Positions 47,158-56,785 of a stretch of DNA of 64,000 nucleotides are shown here, piece by piece. This stretch comes from Burkholderiales bacterium RIFCSPLOWO2_12_FULL_65_40. Lineage in GTDB: Bacteria > Pseudomonadota > Gammaproteobacteria > Burkholderiales > Burkholderiaceae_C. A program made the position numbers and the translations under genes. The first letter of the stretch is position 1. Every line of letters starts with the position of its first letter. The notes under the pieces are model-generated. The model was not told the DNA's origin. It saw only the letters and a list, made by a program, of their open reading frames with translations, and did not search any database. The stretch lies in the NCBI GenBank assembly GCA_001770955.1, contig MESL01000054.1, forward strand, positions 44,239 to 108,238, given 5' to 3'.

Positions 47158-47553
47158 ATGAACTGGATTTCACTGCTGGGGCTTGAGTCCTTTGTCCTGC
47201 GCTGGCGCGCTGCCGTCATCGAGGGGGCCATGGCTGTCGAGGACCGGGCCGAACTGGCCCGACTGGAATGGCAGGACCAGAAGCGGCGACTTCGCCAGAT
47301 TCTGCTGCTCACCATCGCCGTGGCGGCGCTGACCGTGGTGGCACTCATCCTGCTCTCGGCGGCATTGCTGGTGCAGTTCTGGGACACGCCCCATCGCATC
47401 CTTGTCACCTGGCTGGTGGCCGGAGGCTGGCTGGTGGCATGGGCGGCTTCGCTGGTTGCGCTGGTGAGCGTGCTTCGGCAGGCGGGCAGTGCCTTCGCGT
47501 TGACCCGCAAGGAACTGGCGCAGGACTGGCGCGAGATCAAGGAGCAACTGTGA
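47158..47553 (+). CDS. YqjE-like phage-holin-type membrane protein
   Basis: A 131-residue protein with an N-terminal amphipathic stretch and two membrane helices (ILLLTIAVAALTVVALILL; ILVTWLVAGGWLVAWAASLVAL) joined by a short loop containing WDTPHR. This is the Phage_holin_3_6/YqjE pattern. The charged C-terminus (LTRKELAQDWREIKEQL) is typical. It lies between the YqjD-like and YqjK-like genes; its stop overlaps the GTG start of the latter. It is predicted to be in the inner membrane; function unknown. A CAGGGAG site precedes ATG 47158. Confidence 0.85.
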   Translation: MNWISLLGLESFVLRWRAAVIEGAMAVEDRAELARLEWQDQKRRLRQILLLTIAVAALTVVALILLSAALLVQFWDTPHRILVTWLVAGGWLVAWAASLVALVSVLRQAGSAFALTRKELAQDWREIKEQL

Positions 47554-47870
47554 ATCTGCCTGCATCTCCCTCCGGAGCACGGGATCCCCGTCCCTCCGTG
47601 ACCCAGCAACGGGTTCTTGACCGCATTGCGGCGCAACGCGAACGCCTGAGCGCACGCAGGGCGCAGCGATTGGTGGTGCAGGCCCAGGCCGACAACGGCC
47701 AGGCTCCGGGAGCCGATCTGCCGCTGGTCCAGCGATTGGTATGGTTCACCCGCGAGCACCCCGTGGTGGTGGCTGCAGTGGCGGGTGCCGCCCTGATGGC
47801 AGGGCCCCGGCGGCTGGTGCGCTGGGCTGGCGTTGCGCTGCCCCTGATCCTGAAGTTGCGTGGGCGCTGA
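47550..47870 (+). CDS. YqjK-like small protein
   Basis: A 106-residue protein starting at GTG that overlaps the stop of the YqjE-like gene (GTGA). It has a basic N-terminal half (RIAAQRERLSARRAQRLVVQ) and a C-terminal hydrophobic segment (VVVAAVAGAALMAGPRRLVR). Gene order after YqjD- and YqjE-like genes, size and the Arg-rich first half suggest the YqjK family, but similarity at this length is weak. An intrinsic terminator at 48018-48045 closes the operon. The role is unknown. Confidence 0.7.
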   Translation: MNLPASPSGARDPRPSVTQQRVLDRIAAQRERLSARRAQRLVVQAQADNGQAPGADLPLVQRLVWFTREHPVVVAAVAGAALMAGPRRLVRWAGVALPLILKLRGR

Positions 47871-47880
47871 TTCCATTGCT

Positions 47881-47965
47881 AAATCACCCGTGTCGTTGTT
47901 GCTTCGCCTTGTCGTGCTACAGCACTGCCTGCGGCTTCACGCCTAGACACGAATGATTTGGAAAA
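47881..47965. repeat. repeat family 3 (GTGCT-N2-AGCAC dyad), copy 2
   Basis: The ends AAATCACCCGTGTC and GACACGAATGATTT form an imperfect inverted pair around TGTCGTGCTACAGCACTG and CGGCTTCACGCCTAG. The central 55 bases align with the complement of 9118-9172. Intergenic, between the YqjK-like gene and pyrD. Confidence 0.75.
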
Positions 47966-48017
47966 GGAATGACACCGCTCTGAGAGCGAAAAAACGCTCT
48001 CAGCCCCCTCCAATGAT

Positions 48018-48045
48018 GCGGCGCCTGCGGGCGCCGCTGCTTTTT
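48018..48045 (+). terminator. intrinsic terminator of YqjD/E/K module
   Basis: Eight-bp stem GCGGCGCC/GGCGCCGC with a four-base loop, then TGCTTTTT, ending at the pyrD stop codon. Probably ends the plus-strand operon. Confidence 0.7.
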
Positions 48046-49112
48046 CAGGCCAGCGACTTGATGGCACGTGCCGCGCGTGCCACCAGCGCCGGGCCTTCGT
48101 AGATCAGGCCGGTGTAGATCTGCACCACGTCGGCGCCCGCGCGGATCTTGCTCACCGCATCGTCGGCGCTCATGATGCCGCCGACCCCGATGATGGGGAA
48201 GCGGCTCCCCAGCGCCGCACGCAGTTGGCGGATGACCTGGTTGCTGGGTTCCAGTACGGGGGCACCACTCAGGCCGCCGGTTTCCTCGGCATGGCGCAGT
48301 CCCTGCACGGCCGAGCGGCCGATGGTGGTGTTGGTGGCCACCACGCCGTCCATGCCGTGGCGCTGCAGGGTAGAGGCGATAACGGCCACCTGGGCCTCGT
48401 CGAGGTCGGGCGCAATCTTCACGAAGATCGGCACACGGCGTTGCTTGCCATCCGTCCGGGTGTGTTTCTGCGCCAGCTGCTCGCGGCGCTCAGCGATGGC
48501 TCCGAGCAGGCCGTCGAGCGCCGCATCGCTTTGCAGGGCGCGCAGGTTCTGGGTGTTGGGCGAGCTGATGTTCACGGTCACGTAGTCTGCGTGGGGATAG
48601 ACGCCGTCGAGGCAGGTGAGGTAGTCGCGCGTCGCGTCTTCGATGGGCGTGGTGGCGTTTTTGCCGATGTTCAGGCCCAGCAGCATGGGGTGTTTCTGCT
48701 GGCGGCGGAATTTTGCCTGCTGCACGTTGCGCAGAAAGGCTTCCAGCCCGTCGTTGTTGAAGCCCAGCCGGTTGATGAGTGCGCGGGCCTCCGGCAGGCG
48801 GAACATGCGCGGCTTGGGGTTGCCAGGCTGCCCCTTGGGCGTGACCGTGCCCACTTCGACAAAACCAAAGCCCATGGCGCCCAGGGCGTCGATGCAGCGC
48901 GCGTTCTTGTCCAGCCCGGCGGCCAACCCGACCCGGTTGGGAAATTGCAGGCCCGCCAGCTCGATGGGGTCGTGCACGGTCTCGTTGCACCAGGCCCATT
49001 GCAGGGGCGTGCCCTGGCCGCGCGCGAGCATGTCCATGGTGAGGTCGTGGGCGGCTTCGGCGTCCAGGCCGAACAGAAACGGGCGGGTGAGGGCGTAGGG
49101 GATCAGCGACAT
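48045..49112 (-). CDS. pyrD: dihydroorotate dehydrogenase (quinone), class 2
   Basis: A 355-residue enzyme starting with the membrane-associating N-terminal helix of class 2 enzymes ([20 protein letters not shown]). Landmarks are [47 protein letters not shown] with the catalytic Ser, VKIAPDL and [14 protein letters not shown]. It oxidises dihydroorotate to orotate with ubiquinone as acceptor in pyrimidine synthesis at the inner membrane. It is divergent from rpiA with a 36-base gap. Length matches E. coli PyrD (336) plus small insertions. Confidence 0.96.
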   Translation of the reverse strand: MSLIPYALTRPFLFGLDAEAAHDLTMDMLARGQGTPLQWAWCNETVHDPIELAGLQFPNRVGLAAGLDKNARCIDALGAMGFGFVEVGTVTPKGQPGNPKPRMFRLPEARALINRLGFNNDGLEAFLRNVQQAKFRRQQKHPMLLGLNIGKNATTPIEDATRDYLTCLDGVYPHADYVTVNISSPNTQNLRALQSDAALDGLLGAIAERREQLAQKHTRTDGKQRRVPIFVKIAPDLDEAQVAVIASTLQRHGMDGVVATNTTIGRSAVQGLRHAEETGGLSGAPVLEPSNQVIRQLRAALGSRFPIIGVGGIMSADDAVSKIRAGADVVQIYTGLIYEGPALVARAARAIKSLA

Positions 49113-49148
49113 GGGGATAATTGAAGGTTCAGCCCTTCATTTTCTCCC

Positions 49149-49838
49149 ATGACGACACCTACCCCCCTGACCCAAGACGAACTCAAGACCCTGGTCGGCC
49201 AGGCCGCACTGCAATTCATCGTGCCCGGCGACATCGTGGGCGTGGGCACCGGCTCCACGGTCAACAAGTTCATCGATGCGCTGGCCACGGTCAAGGAACA
49301 GGTGCGTGGCGCCGTTTCCAGCTCGGTGGCCAGCACCGAGCGCCTGCGCGCCATCGGTATCCCTGTAATGGATGCCAATGAGGTCGAGCAGCTCTCGGTC
49401 TATGTCGATGGCGCGGACGAGATCGACGGCCAGGGCCACATGGTCAAGGGCGGCGGCGCCGCGCTCACGCGCGAGAAGATCGTTGCGGCGCTGGCCCGGC
49501 AGTTTGTCTGTATCGCCGACGAATCCAAGCTCGTGGCCATGCTGGGCCGGTTTCCGCTGCCGGTGGAGGTCATTCCCATGGCTGCCGCGCACATTGTCCG
49601 GCGCTTTGCCACCCTGGGTGGAAAGGCCACGCTGCGCCTGAAGGAGGGTCAGCCGCTGGTGACCGACAACGGCCAGCACATCCTGGACGTGACGGGCCTC
49701 TCGATCACCGATCCGCTGGCACTGGAGTCGCAAATCAACCAGTGGCCCGGCGTGGTGACGGTGGGCATCTTCGCGCACCAGAAGGCGCAGGTCTGCCTGC
49801 TGGGCACGGCCCAAGGCGTCAAGACACTGCGGTATTGA
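49149..49838 (+). CDS. rpiA: ribose-5-phosphate isomerase A
   Basis: A 229-residue RpiA. The substrate loop [20 protein letters not shown] and the catalytic [12 protein letters not shown] motif are all present, as are SKLV and PVEVIPMA. It interconverts ribose-5-phosphate and ribulose-5-phosphate in the pentose phosphate pathway. ATG 49149 gives a normal N-terminus ([13 protein letters not shown]). It is convergent with the glutaredoxin-like gene; a GC-rich inverted sequence (about 49845-49869) lies between their stops and could serve as a bidirectional terminator. Confidence 0.96.
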   Translation: MTTPTPLTQDELKTLVGQAALQFIVPGDIVGVGTGSTVNKFIDALATVKEQVRGAVSSSVASTERLRAIGIPVMDANEVEQLSVYVDGADEIDGQGHMVKGGGAALTREKIVAALARQFVCIADESKLVAMLGRFPLPVEVIPMAAAHIVRRFATLGGKATLRLKEGQPLVTDNGQHILDVTGLSITDPLALESQINQWPGVVTVGIFAHQKAQVCLLGTAQGVKTLRY

Positions 49839-49872
49839 GCAACAGCCCCCGGCCCTGGGGGGCCGGTCGGGT

Positions 49873-50529
49873 TCAGAACCGGATGCCGGCCGGGTTCGAG
49901 GGGCTCGGGCCGGTGGCGGGCTCAGGCACCGGACGGGCGCGCGGCGCTGCGCGCGTGGCGGACGCGTCTTCCGTGGCCGTGGCAGGTTCTACAGGCTTTG
50001 CGGCCGTCAGCGGCGTGGCGGCCGGGCGACGGTAATTGGCAGGCAACTTCGATTGCTTGGGGTAGCCCGCTGCATCGAGGTACTGCGTCCATTCGGTGTC
50101 GGAATAGCCGTGCAGTTGCTGCCTGCCGATGGTGCCGAAGGGCAGGCCGGTGTTGCCGCTCAGGCGTTTCAGGGCATCGATGTCTTCGTTGCTGCCGATG
50201 GTGCGCTCGGTGAACGGAACGCCCCGGTTGGCGAGCAGATTGCGGGCGCTTACGCAGGGCGCACAGTCGGCGCCGGTATAGAGCGTGACCGGGAAGCGGT
50301 TGGCGATCTGGCGCAGTTCGTAGGGCAATGTGTCATTGACCGATGAGCCGGCCGTGGCGCCGCCCGATGGCGCTTGGGCAGCTTTGTCGAGGCTGGGCGC
50401 GCGGTCGGAGAAGGTGACCTTGCCGTCCGGGCCGACGATGCGGTGGACTTGCTGGGCCTGGGCCAGACCGTTCACGGCAAGCGTGCACAGCAGGGCCAGC
50501 AGGGCATGGGAAGGGGGGGGCAGCTTCAT
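49873..50529 (-). CDS. DUF4124 and glutaredoxin-like periplasmic protein
   Basis: A 218-residue protein with a signal peptide (LLALLCTLAVNGLAQAQQV). A DUF4124 start follows (VHRIVGPDGKVTFSDRAPS), then a glutaredoxin-like domain from about residue 75: PVTLYTGADCAPCVSARNLL, with a CxxC motif (Cys-Ala-Pro-Cys), FTERTIGS and LSGNTGLPFGTIGRQQLHGY. The C-terminal 60 residues are Ala/Pro-rich. It is probably a periplasmic thiol protein; a redox role is inferred from the CxxC and its context. GGAGAA before ATG 50529 decides the start; the frame is open far upstream, but that is a shadow of the peptidase gene. Confidence 0.82.
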   Translation of the reverse strand: MKLPPPSHALLALLCTLAVNGLAQAQQVHRIVGPDGKVTFSDRAPSLDKAAQAPSGGATAGSSVNDTLPYELRQIANRFPVTLYTGADCAPCVSARNLLANRGVPFTERTIGSNEDIDALKRLSGNTGLPFGTIGRQQLHGYSDTEWTQYLDAAGYPKQSKLPANYRRPAATPLTAAKPVEPATATEDASATRAAPRARPVPEPATGPSPSNPAGIRF

Positions 50530-50582
50530 CTTCGGTTCTCCTGGTCTGGCAGGCAATGTCTGCAAGCGTCGAGCGTGTATTG

Positions 50583-52613
50583 TCAGGCCATGCCCTGGTG
50601 GCGCAAGAGGGCGTCCAGGCTGGGCTCGCGCCCCCGGAAGGCCTTGAACGATTCCATCGCCGGGCGGCTGCCGCCTGCCTCCAGGATGGCCTGGCGGTAG
50701 CGGCGACCGGTCTCCTGGTTGGGTGAGCCATCGGCCTGGGCGGTTTCCTCGAACGCGGCATAGGCATCGGCGCTCAGCACTTCGGCCCATTTGTAGCTGT
50801 AGTAGCCTGCGGCATAGCCCCCTGCAAAGATGTGGCTGAAGGTGTGCGCCGTGCGGCTGAAGGCCGGCGGCTGCAACACGGCCACCTCGGAGCGCACCAG
50901 GCCCAGCAGGGGCATGATGTCCTGTGCCGGGTCGTGCTCGGTGTGCAGCAGCATGTCGAACAGAGCGAACTCGATCTGGCGCAGCGTCTGCATGCCGCTC
51001 TGGAAGTTCTTGGCCGCCATCATCTTGTCGAACAGCGCGCGTGGCAAGGGTTCGCCCGTCTCCACATGCGCGGTCATGTGCTGGAGCACCTTCCATTCCC
51101 AGCAGAAGTTCTCCATGAACTGGCTCGGCAGTTCGACCGCATCCCACTCGACGCCGCCGATGCCCGAGACGTCGCGTTCGTTCACCTGCGTGAGCATGTG
51201 GTGCAGGCCGTGGCCGAACTCGTGGAACAGGGTGATGACGTCGTCGTGCGTGAGCAGCGCGGGGTTGCCGTCCACGCCTTCGGCGAAGTTGCACACCAGG
51301 TGCGCGACGGGAGTCTGCAACCGGCCGGTGTCGGGGCGCAGCCAGCGCGTACGCACGTCGTCCATCCAGGCGCCGCCGCGCTTGCCGGTGCGCGCGGGCT
51401 GGTCGAGGTAGAACTGGCCCACGAGCTGGCCGCCGCGCTCGATGCGGTAAAACTCCACGGCGGGGTGCCACACGGGCGCCTGATCGCGGCGGATGGCCAC
51501 CTCGAACAGCGTTTCGATGATCTTGAACAGGCCCGCGAGCACGCGCGGAGCCGTGAAGTACTGCTTCACCTCCTGCTCGCTGAAGGCGTAACGCGCTTCC
51601 TTGAGCTTTTCAGCCACGTAGGGCCAGTCCCAGGCCTGCGGATCGGCCAGGCCCAGGTGATCGGCGGCGAAGGCGCGCAGATCGGCCACATCCTTTTCGG
51701 CGTGCGGGCGCGCGCGGCGGGCCAGGTCGCGCAGAAAGCCCACCACCTCGGCGGGCGACTGGGCCATCTTCGGCACCACGGACACCTCACCGAAGTTCAG
51801 GTAGCCCAGCAGGCGCGCCTCTTCCTGGCGCAGGGCCAGAATTTCGCGGATGAAGGCGCTGTTGTCGAACCGCGTCGCATCGCCTTCGGCTTGGTCGGAG
51901 GCACGCGTGGTGTAGGCGCGGTACAGCCGCTCGCGCAGGGCGCTGCTGCGCGCGAACTGCATCACGGGAAGGTAGCAGGGCATCTTCAGCGTGAGCTTGT
52001 AGCCTTCCTTGCCCTCGGCCTGGGCCGCCTGCAGAGCCGTCTGGCGCACGTCGTCCGGCACACCGCCCAGTTCGTCCGCGCTGGCGTAGTAGGCGAAGGC
52101 GTCGGTGGCGTCGAGTGTGTTCTCGCTGAACTTCTGCTGCAGCTCGGCCTGGCGTTCCTGGATCTGGGCGAAACGCTCCTTGTCAGCGCCCGACAGCTCG
52201 GCGCCCGAGAGCACGAAATTGCGTACGGCGTTCTTCAGCGCCTGGCGCTGCTCGGCGTTCAGGGTGGCAGGGTCGATGGCCTTGTATTTGGCGTACAGGC
52301 GCTCGTCGGCACCCAGGCGCGTCCAGAACTCGGTGATGCGCGGCAGGGCCTCGTTGTAGGCGGCGCGCAACTCGGGCGTGTCGGCCACGCTGTTGAGGTG
52401 GCTCACGGCGCCCCAGGCACGGCCCAACTCCTCGGTGGCCACGTCCAGCACCTGGGCGATGGCGTTCCACTGCGCTGGAAAGTCGGCCGTCGTCACCGTT
52501 TCGAGCGCGGCATTTGCGCGATCGAGCAGGGTGTCGATGGCGGGCGCGACGTCGGCGGGGGTGATGCGGTCGAACGCGGGCAGGTCGGAGAAGTCGAGGA
52601 GGGGATTGCTCAT
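50583..52613 (-). CDS. prlC: oligopeptidase A (M3 family metallopeptidase)
   Basis: A 676-residue M3 peptidase (E. coli PrlC 680). The zinc motif is LFHEFGHGLHHMLTQV (HExxH) at about residues 460-475, with the third ligand Glu in GVEWDAVELPSQFMENFCWE. The N-terminal NPLLDFSDLPAFDRITPADV is the family opening. It degrades short peptides in the cytoplasm, including signal peptide fragments. ATG 52613 has an AGGA-like site. It is upstream of the glutaredoxin-like gene on the same strand, 53 bases apart, and 50 bases downstream of folD, so the three may form one unit. Confidence 0.95.
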   Translation of the reverse strand: MSNPLLDFSDLPAFDRITPADVAPAIDTLLDRANAALETVTTADFPAQWNAIAQVLDVATEELGRAWGAVSHLNSVADTPELRAAYNEALPRITEFWTRLGADERLYAKYKAIDPATLNAEQRQALKNAVRNFVLSGAELSGADKERFAQIQERQAELQQKFSENTLDATDAFAYYASADELGGVPDDVRQTALQAAQAEGKEGYKLTLKMPCYLPVMQFARSSALRERLYRAYTTRASDQAEGDATRFDNSAFIREILALRQEEARLLGYLNFGEVSVVPKMAQSPAEVVGFLRDLARRARPHAEKDVADLRAFAADHLGLADPQAWDWPYVAEKLKEARYAFSEQEVKQYFTAPRVLAGLFKIIETLFEVAIRRDQAPVWHPAVEFYRIERGGQLVGQFYLDQPARTGKRGGAWMDDVRTRWLRPDTGRLQTPVAHLVCNFAEGVDGNPALLTHDDVITLFHEFGHGLHHMLTQVNERDVSGIGGVEWDAVELPSQFMENFCWEWKVLQHMTAHVETGEPLPRALFDKMMAAKNFQSGMQTLRQIEFALFDMLLHTEHDPAQDIMPLLGLVRSEVAVLQPPAFSRTAHTFSHIFAGGYAAGYYSYKWAEVLSADAYAAFEETAQADGSPNQETGRRYRQAILEAGGSRPAMESFKAFRGREPSLDALLRHQGMA

Positions 52614-52663
52614 GCAGGAATAGATGGCGGTGCAGATGTTTGGTTCAAGTCGTTGAAACGGCT

Positions 52664-53518
52664 TCAGGCAGCTGCGGCGCGCTCGGCGGCTTCCAGGGTG
52701 TTGACCAGCAGCATGGTGATGGTCATGGGCCCCACGCCGCCGGGCACCGGGGTGATGTGGCTGGCCACGGCCTTGACACCTTCAAAATCCACGTCGCCGC
52801 AGAGTTTGCCTTCATCGTTGCGGTTCATTCCCACGTCCAGCACCACGGCGCCGGGCTTGACCATGTCGGCCGTGAGCACGTCCCGCTTGCCGACGGCGGC
52901 GACGATCACGTCGGCCTGCAGCGTCTGCGCCTTCAGATCCTTCGTGCGCGAGTGGCAGACGGTGACCGTGGCGTCCTTGGCCAGCAGCATCAGCGCCATG
53001 GGCTTGCCCACGATGTTGCTGCGGCCGATGACCACGGCGTGCTTGCCGCGCAAGTCGTAGCCGATGGATTCGAGCATCTTCATGCAGCCGTAGGGCGTGC
53101 AGGGCCAGAAGCCCGCCATGCCGGTCATCAGCGCGCCGGCGCTGGCGATGTGGAAGCCATCCACGTCCTTGGCGGGCGAGATGGCTTCGATGACCTTCTG
53201 CGCGTCGATGTGCGCGGGCAGCGGCAGTTGCACCAGGATGCCGTGGATGGCCGGGTCGTTGTTCAGCGCATCCACGCGCGCCAGCAGCTCGGCCTCGCCC
53301 AGGTCGGCGGGGTACTGCTCCAGCACCGAATGCAGGCCGGCGTCGTGGCAGGCCTTGACCTTGTTGCGCACATACACCTGGCTGGCCGGGTTGTCACCCA
53401 CCAGCACCACGGCCAGGCCGGGGGTGATGCCCCGGGCCTTGAGGGCGAGGGCCCGTTCGGCCACTTCGGAGCGCAGTTGGCGGGAAAGGGCGTTGCCGTC
53501 GATCAGTTGGGCTGTCAT
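52664..53518 (-). CDS. folD: methylenetetrahydrofolate dehydrogenase/cyclohydrolase
   Basis: A 284-residue FolD. Landmarks are [19 protein letters not shown] with the catalytic Lys, [31 protein letters not shown] and the NADP-binding [26 protein letters not shown] and [17 protein letters not shown] complete the set. It converts methylene- to formyl-tetrahydrofolate for one-carbon metabolism in the cytoplasm. A family 1 repeat (53532-53587) separates it from the response regulator gene upstream, with which it need not be co-regulated. Confidence 0.96.
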   Translation of the reverse strand: MTAQLIDGNALSRQLRSEVAERALALKARGITPGLAVVLVGDNPASQVYVRNKVKACHDAGLHSVLEQYPADLGEAELLARVDALNNDPAIHGILVQLPLPAHIDAQKVIEAISPAKDVDGFHIASAGALMTGMAGFWPCTPYGCMKMLESIGYDLRGKHAVVIGRSNIVGKPMALMLLAKDATVTVCHSRTKDLKAQTLQADVIVAAVGKRDVLTADMVKPGAVVLDVGMNRNDEGKLCGDVDFEGVKAVASHITPVPGGVGPMTITMLLVNTLEAAERAAAA

Positions 53519-53531
53519 GTCTAAACTAACA

Positions 53532-53587
53532 ATAAAAATGGCCTCTGGCGCAATATGGATAAGCGCAAGAAGCTATTAAAATAATAG
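53532..53587. repeat. dispersed repeat family 1, intergenic copy between folD and regulator
   Basis: One of the best copies: AAAAATGGCCTCTGGCGC, ATATGGATAAGCGCAAGAAG, CTATTAAAATAATAG. The outermost ends form partial inverted repeats. Probably close to the family consensus in this genome. Confidence 0.85.
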
Positions 53588-53600
53588 CGGATTCGCCTTC

Positions 53601-54227
53601 TCAACCCTTGGGTGCGTTCTGGCCCAGGGCAATCTTGAGCAGATCGGCCACGGTGTTGGCGCCGAGCTTCTCCATGATGTTGGCGCGGTGCGCCTCCACG
53701 GTCTTGATGCTGATGCCCAGGTCGTCGGCGATCTGCTTGTTCAGGCGGCCGGCGACGATGCGCTCAAGCACCTGGGCCTCGCGGCTGGTGAGCTTGGAGA
53801 GCAGGGCGTCGCGGCTGGCGGCCTGCTGGTAGCCGGCGAAGGCCTGGCGTGCGTGGTCGAGCATGCGCTCGACCAGGCTCACCAGAGCATCCTCATTGAA
53901 GGGCTTCTGGATGAAGTCCAGCGCGCCCTTCTTCATGGTGTTCACGGCCATGGGCACGTCGCCGTGGCCGGTGATGAAGACGATGGGCAGCGGTGACTTG
54001 CGCTCGATCAGGCGGTCCTGCAGTTCGAGGCCCGTCATGCCGCCCATGCGGATGTCCACGATCAGGCAGGCCACCTCGCGCGGGTCGTAGCGTGAGAGAA
54101 AGGATTCAGCGGAGTCAAAACAGCGTACCCGGTAGTCCTTTCCCTCCAGCAGCCATTGCAGCGAATCGCGAACGGCCTCGTCGTCATCGACCACATAGAC
54201 GGTACCTTTTTTGGGAATCAAGCTCAT
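53601..54227 (-). CDS. FixJ-type response regulator
   Basis: A 208-residue NarL/FixJ-family regulator. In the receiver domain (about 8-122) VVDDDEAVR supplies the acidic pocket, Asp58 in CLIVDIRMGG is the phosphoacceptor, VFITGHGD has the Thr, and IQKPF the Lys. The C-terminal LuxR-type helix-turn-helix is at about 142-200 (LTSREAQVLERIVAG, KQIADDLGISIKTVEAHRAN). It is translationally coupled to the sensor kinase gene (ATGA overlap) and forms its cognate partner. Both are divergent from aceE, but whether they control it is not shown. Confidence 0.94.
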   Translation of the reverse strand: MSLIPKKGTVYVVDDDEAVRDSLQWLLEGKDYRVRCFDSAESFLSRYDPREVACLIVDIRMGGMTGLELQDRLIERKSPLPIVFITGHGDVPMAVNTMKKGALDFIQKPFNEDALVSLVERMLDHARQAFAGYQQAASRDALLSKLTSREAQVLERIVAGRLNKQIADDLGISIKTVEAHRANIMEKLGANTVADLLKIALGQNAPKG

Positions 54228-56785
54228 GCAATTGTCCTTGGGGGGTGTGCGTTTGCTACAGGTTCTGTAGTGTCGTTGGCAGGCGCAGCGAGTGGCAGCC
54301 AGAAGGTAAACCGGCAACCCGTGACCTCCGAACCATTGTAGAGGTTCTCGGCCTGCATCCGGCCCTGGTGGGACTCGACGATGCTGCGGCAAAGGTTCAG
54401 GCCCATCCCCATGCCCTCGCTCTTGGTGGAGAAAAAGGCCTCGAAGAGGCGTTCGAGCACCTCGGGCGCAAGGCCCTTGCCCGTGTCCTGGACCGAGAAC
54501 TCCACCACCTGCTGGTTGTCCACTTGCCGGGGCACCACACGCAGTTCGACGCTGCGGTTGGCGGGCGGGCGTTGGGCATGGGCAATGGATTCGGCGCCGT
54601 TTTTCATCAGGTTGACCAGTACCTGCTCGATCAGGATGGAGTCGGCCATCACGGGCGGCAGGCGCGCCGCCACGTAGTGCGTCAGGCGCACGTTGTTGCG
54701 CCGCAGCTCGATGTCGGCCAGTTCCACGGCCTCGTCCACCATGGCAGCCACGTCGGCCAGTTGCCGGTTGGGTTCGCTCTTTTTCACGAAATCACGGATG
54801 CGCTGGATGATCTGCCCGGCACGCTGCGCCTGGTGGGCGGTCTTTTCGAGCGCGGTGAGCAGGGCTTCCTGGGTGATGGCGCCGCTGTGGATGCGGGAGA
54901 TGATCCCGCTGCAGTAGTTGCTGATGGCAGTGAGCGGCTGGTTCAGCTCGTGCGCCACGCTCGACGCCATCTCGCCCATGGTGATGAGGCGGCTGACCGA
55001 CTGGGCACGCTCGGTCTGGCGCGCAGCCTGTTCCTCGGCCAGGCGCCGGGGTGTGATGTCGGTGGCGATCACCATCTGCGCCAGGCGCCCGTCCACCCAG
55101 CTCAGGTAGCGCGAACGCACTTCGAGCCACTTGCCCAGTTCGGGCAGGTAGATTTCGGCGTTTTCCGAGTGCGCGCTGGTCAGGCTGTCGGTGGGCAGGC
55201 CCATCAGGCCGTCCTCGTCGTCGGCACTGCTGACGCTGGCGCCCGACACCGGCAGCACCCCCGCCTGCGCCACCAACTGCAGGTGCCCTCCGGTCTGTGA
55301 ACCAAACCACTGGCGGTAGAGCTTGTTGGCGAACAGCAACTCTTCGCTGCCCAGAGGGGCGACCGAGACCGAGGCATCGAGCGATTCGAGCACCACGGTG
55401 AAGCGCTCGTGCGAGGCCGACAGCTGTTCGCGGATGCGGTTGGGTTCGGTGATGTCGGTCATCGACGTCATCCAGCCCGTCTGCTGGTTGCGTGCATCGA
55501 TCAGGGGCGAAACATATAGCCGGGCGTCGAACAGCGAGCCGTTCTTGCGCCGCACACGCACCTGGAACCCCCCGGGGACGGTTTTGCCGCTCAGCTCATC
55601 CTGCAGCCGGGCGTTGAGCGTGTCGTAATCGGACTCGGGCCAGTAGGGGAAGGGGGCCGTCAGTCCCACCAGTTCCGACTCGCTCCAGCCGGTCATCTGG
55701 CAGAACGCCGCATTCACATAGGTGATGCGTCCCTGCATGTCCAGGGCACGCATGCCGGTCAGAACCGAGTTCTCCATCGCACGGCGAAAGTTCGTCTCGG
55801 CCACCAGCGCCAGCTGGGCCTGCATGCGGCGGCGCGTGTGGCGCCAGGTGGCGATCAGCATCCAGGCGGTCATGGCGCTGAGCGTGCCCACCAGCCAGAA
55901 CAGCCCGCTGCCCACCACCCCCAGCGAGGTGCGATAGGCCTGGGCGCGCAGCACCAGGCCGTTGCCCACGGGTGAGACCGGAATGGCGTAATCGTTGGCC
56001 TTGGCACCCCAGGGCACCCACTGCGCAGCCCGCCCGCGCGGCGGCAGCGGCGAGCCGGCCAGCACCCGTTCCTTTTCGTCCAGCAGGGTCACGGCGTAAC
56101 GCGCCAGCACCTCGGTGGGCGTGCCGTAACGCAGCAGGCTGTCAATGGAGTACTCGCCCAGCACCACGCCGCCAAACTTGCCCTGCACATTGAGCGGGAT
56201 ATGAACCTGCAGCAGGGGCGTGGCCTCGCTGGCGCTTGCGCCGGGCTGGACATACACCGGCTGTTGCAGATCGCGCGTCAGCCAGAAATGATCGGCCGTA
56301 TCGCCGGGTTTGAGCACCTCGCCCGCGACCCGGATCTGGCTGCCTGCGAGCGTGGGCGCCGCATGGCTGGCTCGGATGCGTCCGCGCTCGTCAATCCAGG
56401 TGATGGCCTGCAATTCAGGGTACTGGCTGACCAGCGATTCGGCGCGCTGGTCGAACTGTGTGCGTTCCATGTCCTGGTTGGACAGGTCGCGCGCGATGCG
56501 CATGAGCTGCTCCTGGCGCTCCAGCAGGCGCAGGCGCACGCGCTGCTGGGCGTATTCGACGTCGCGGCGCAGGGCTTCCTGTTCGCGCTCGCCTTCCTCC
56601 ACACGCAGGTACCAGAAGGCCGCCACGATGGCAGCCATGAACAGCAAAACCGCAGCCAGCGGTGCAAGGGCGGCAAAGCGGTCCTGGCGGAGAGGGGACA
56701 GGCTGCGCCACCAGTCGCGCCACCACTGTGCGACGGTGATGCGGGGCTGCGGCTGCGGGGCCTCGGCAGGCGGGGTTTCTGGCAT
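54224..56785 (-). CDS. PAS-domain membrane sensor histidine kinase
   Basis: An 853-residue kinase: membrane helix at about 39-60, a periplasmic sensing region of about 230 residues (Cache-like), a second membrane helix near 291-312, two PAS-type domains (about 325-450 and 455-580), then HisKA with His612 in MASSVAHELNQPLTAISNY. The HATPase has NLMKNGAES, DTGKGLAPE and GMGMGLNL. The kinase belongs to the FixL/DctB-like HPK4 group and pairs with the downstream FixJ-like regulator. The input ligand is unknown; dicarboxylate-type ligands are common for this architecture. Its start is divergent from aceE, separated by a 163-base AT-rich gap. Confidence 0.93.
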   Translation of the reverse strand: MPETPPAEAPQPQPRITVAQWWRDWWRSLSPLRQDRFAALAPLAAVLLFMAAIVAAFWYLRVEEGEREQEALRRDVEYAQQRVRLRLLERQEQLMRIARDLSNQDMERTQFDQRAESLVSQYPELQAITWIDERGRIRASHAAPTLAGSQIRVAGEVLKPGDTADHFWLTRDLQQPVYVQPGASASEATPLLQVHIPLNVQGKFGGVVLGEYSIDSLLRYGTPTEVLARYAVTLLDEKERVLAGSPLPPRGRAAQWVPWGAKANDYAIPVSPVGNGLVLRAQAYRTSLGVVGSGLFWLVGTLSAMTAWMLIATWRHTRRRMQAQLALVAETNFRRAMENSVLTGMRALDMQGRITYVNAAFCQMTGWSESELVGLTAPFPYWPESDYDTLNARLQDELSGKTVPGGFQVRVRRKNGSLFDARLYVSPLIDARNQQTGWMTSMTDITEPNRIREQLSASHERFTVVLESLDASVSVAPLGSEELLFANKLYRQWFGSQTGGHLQLVAQAGVLPVSGASVSSADDEDGLMGLPTDSLTSAHSENAEIYLPELGKWLEVRSRYLSWVDGRLAQMVIATDITPRRLAEEQAARQTERAQSVSRLITMGEMASSVAHELNQPLTAISNYCSGIISRIHSGAITQEALLTALEKTAHQAQRAGQIIQRIRDFVKKSEPNRQLADVAAMVDEAVELADIELRRNNVRLTHYVAARLPPVMADSILIEQVLVNLMKNGAESIAHAQRPPANRSVELRVVPRQVDNQQVVEFSVQDTGKGLAPEVLERLFEAFFSTKSEGMGMGLNLCRSIVESHQGRMQAENLYNGSEVTGCRFTFWLPLAAPANDTTEPVANAHPPRTIA

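Noticed and set aside
47979..48002. Hairpin CTGAGAGCG...CGCTCTCAG as a terminator
   Set aside because: The A/T-run is in the loop, not after the stem; the hairpin at 48018-48045 is a better terminator.
49873..51471. Extended 532-residue version of the glutaredoxin-like protein
   Set aside because: The extra residues are an out-of-phase reading of the oligopeptidase gene. A signal peptide and a GGAGAA site place the start at 50529.
50832..53060. A 742-codon plus-strand open frame
   Set aside because: Antisense to oligopeptidase A and folD; no domain signature.
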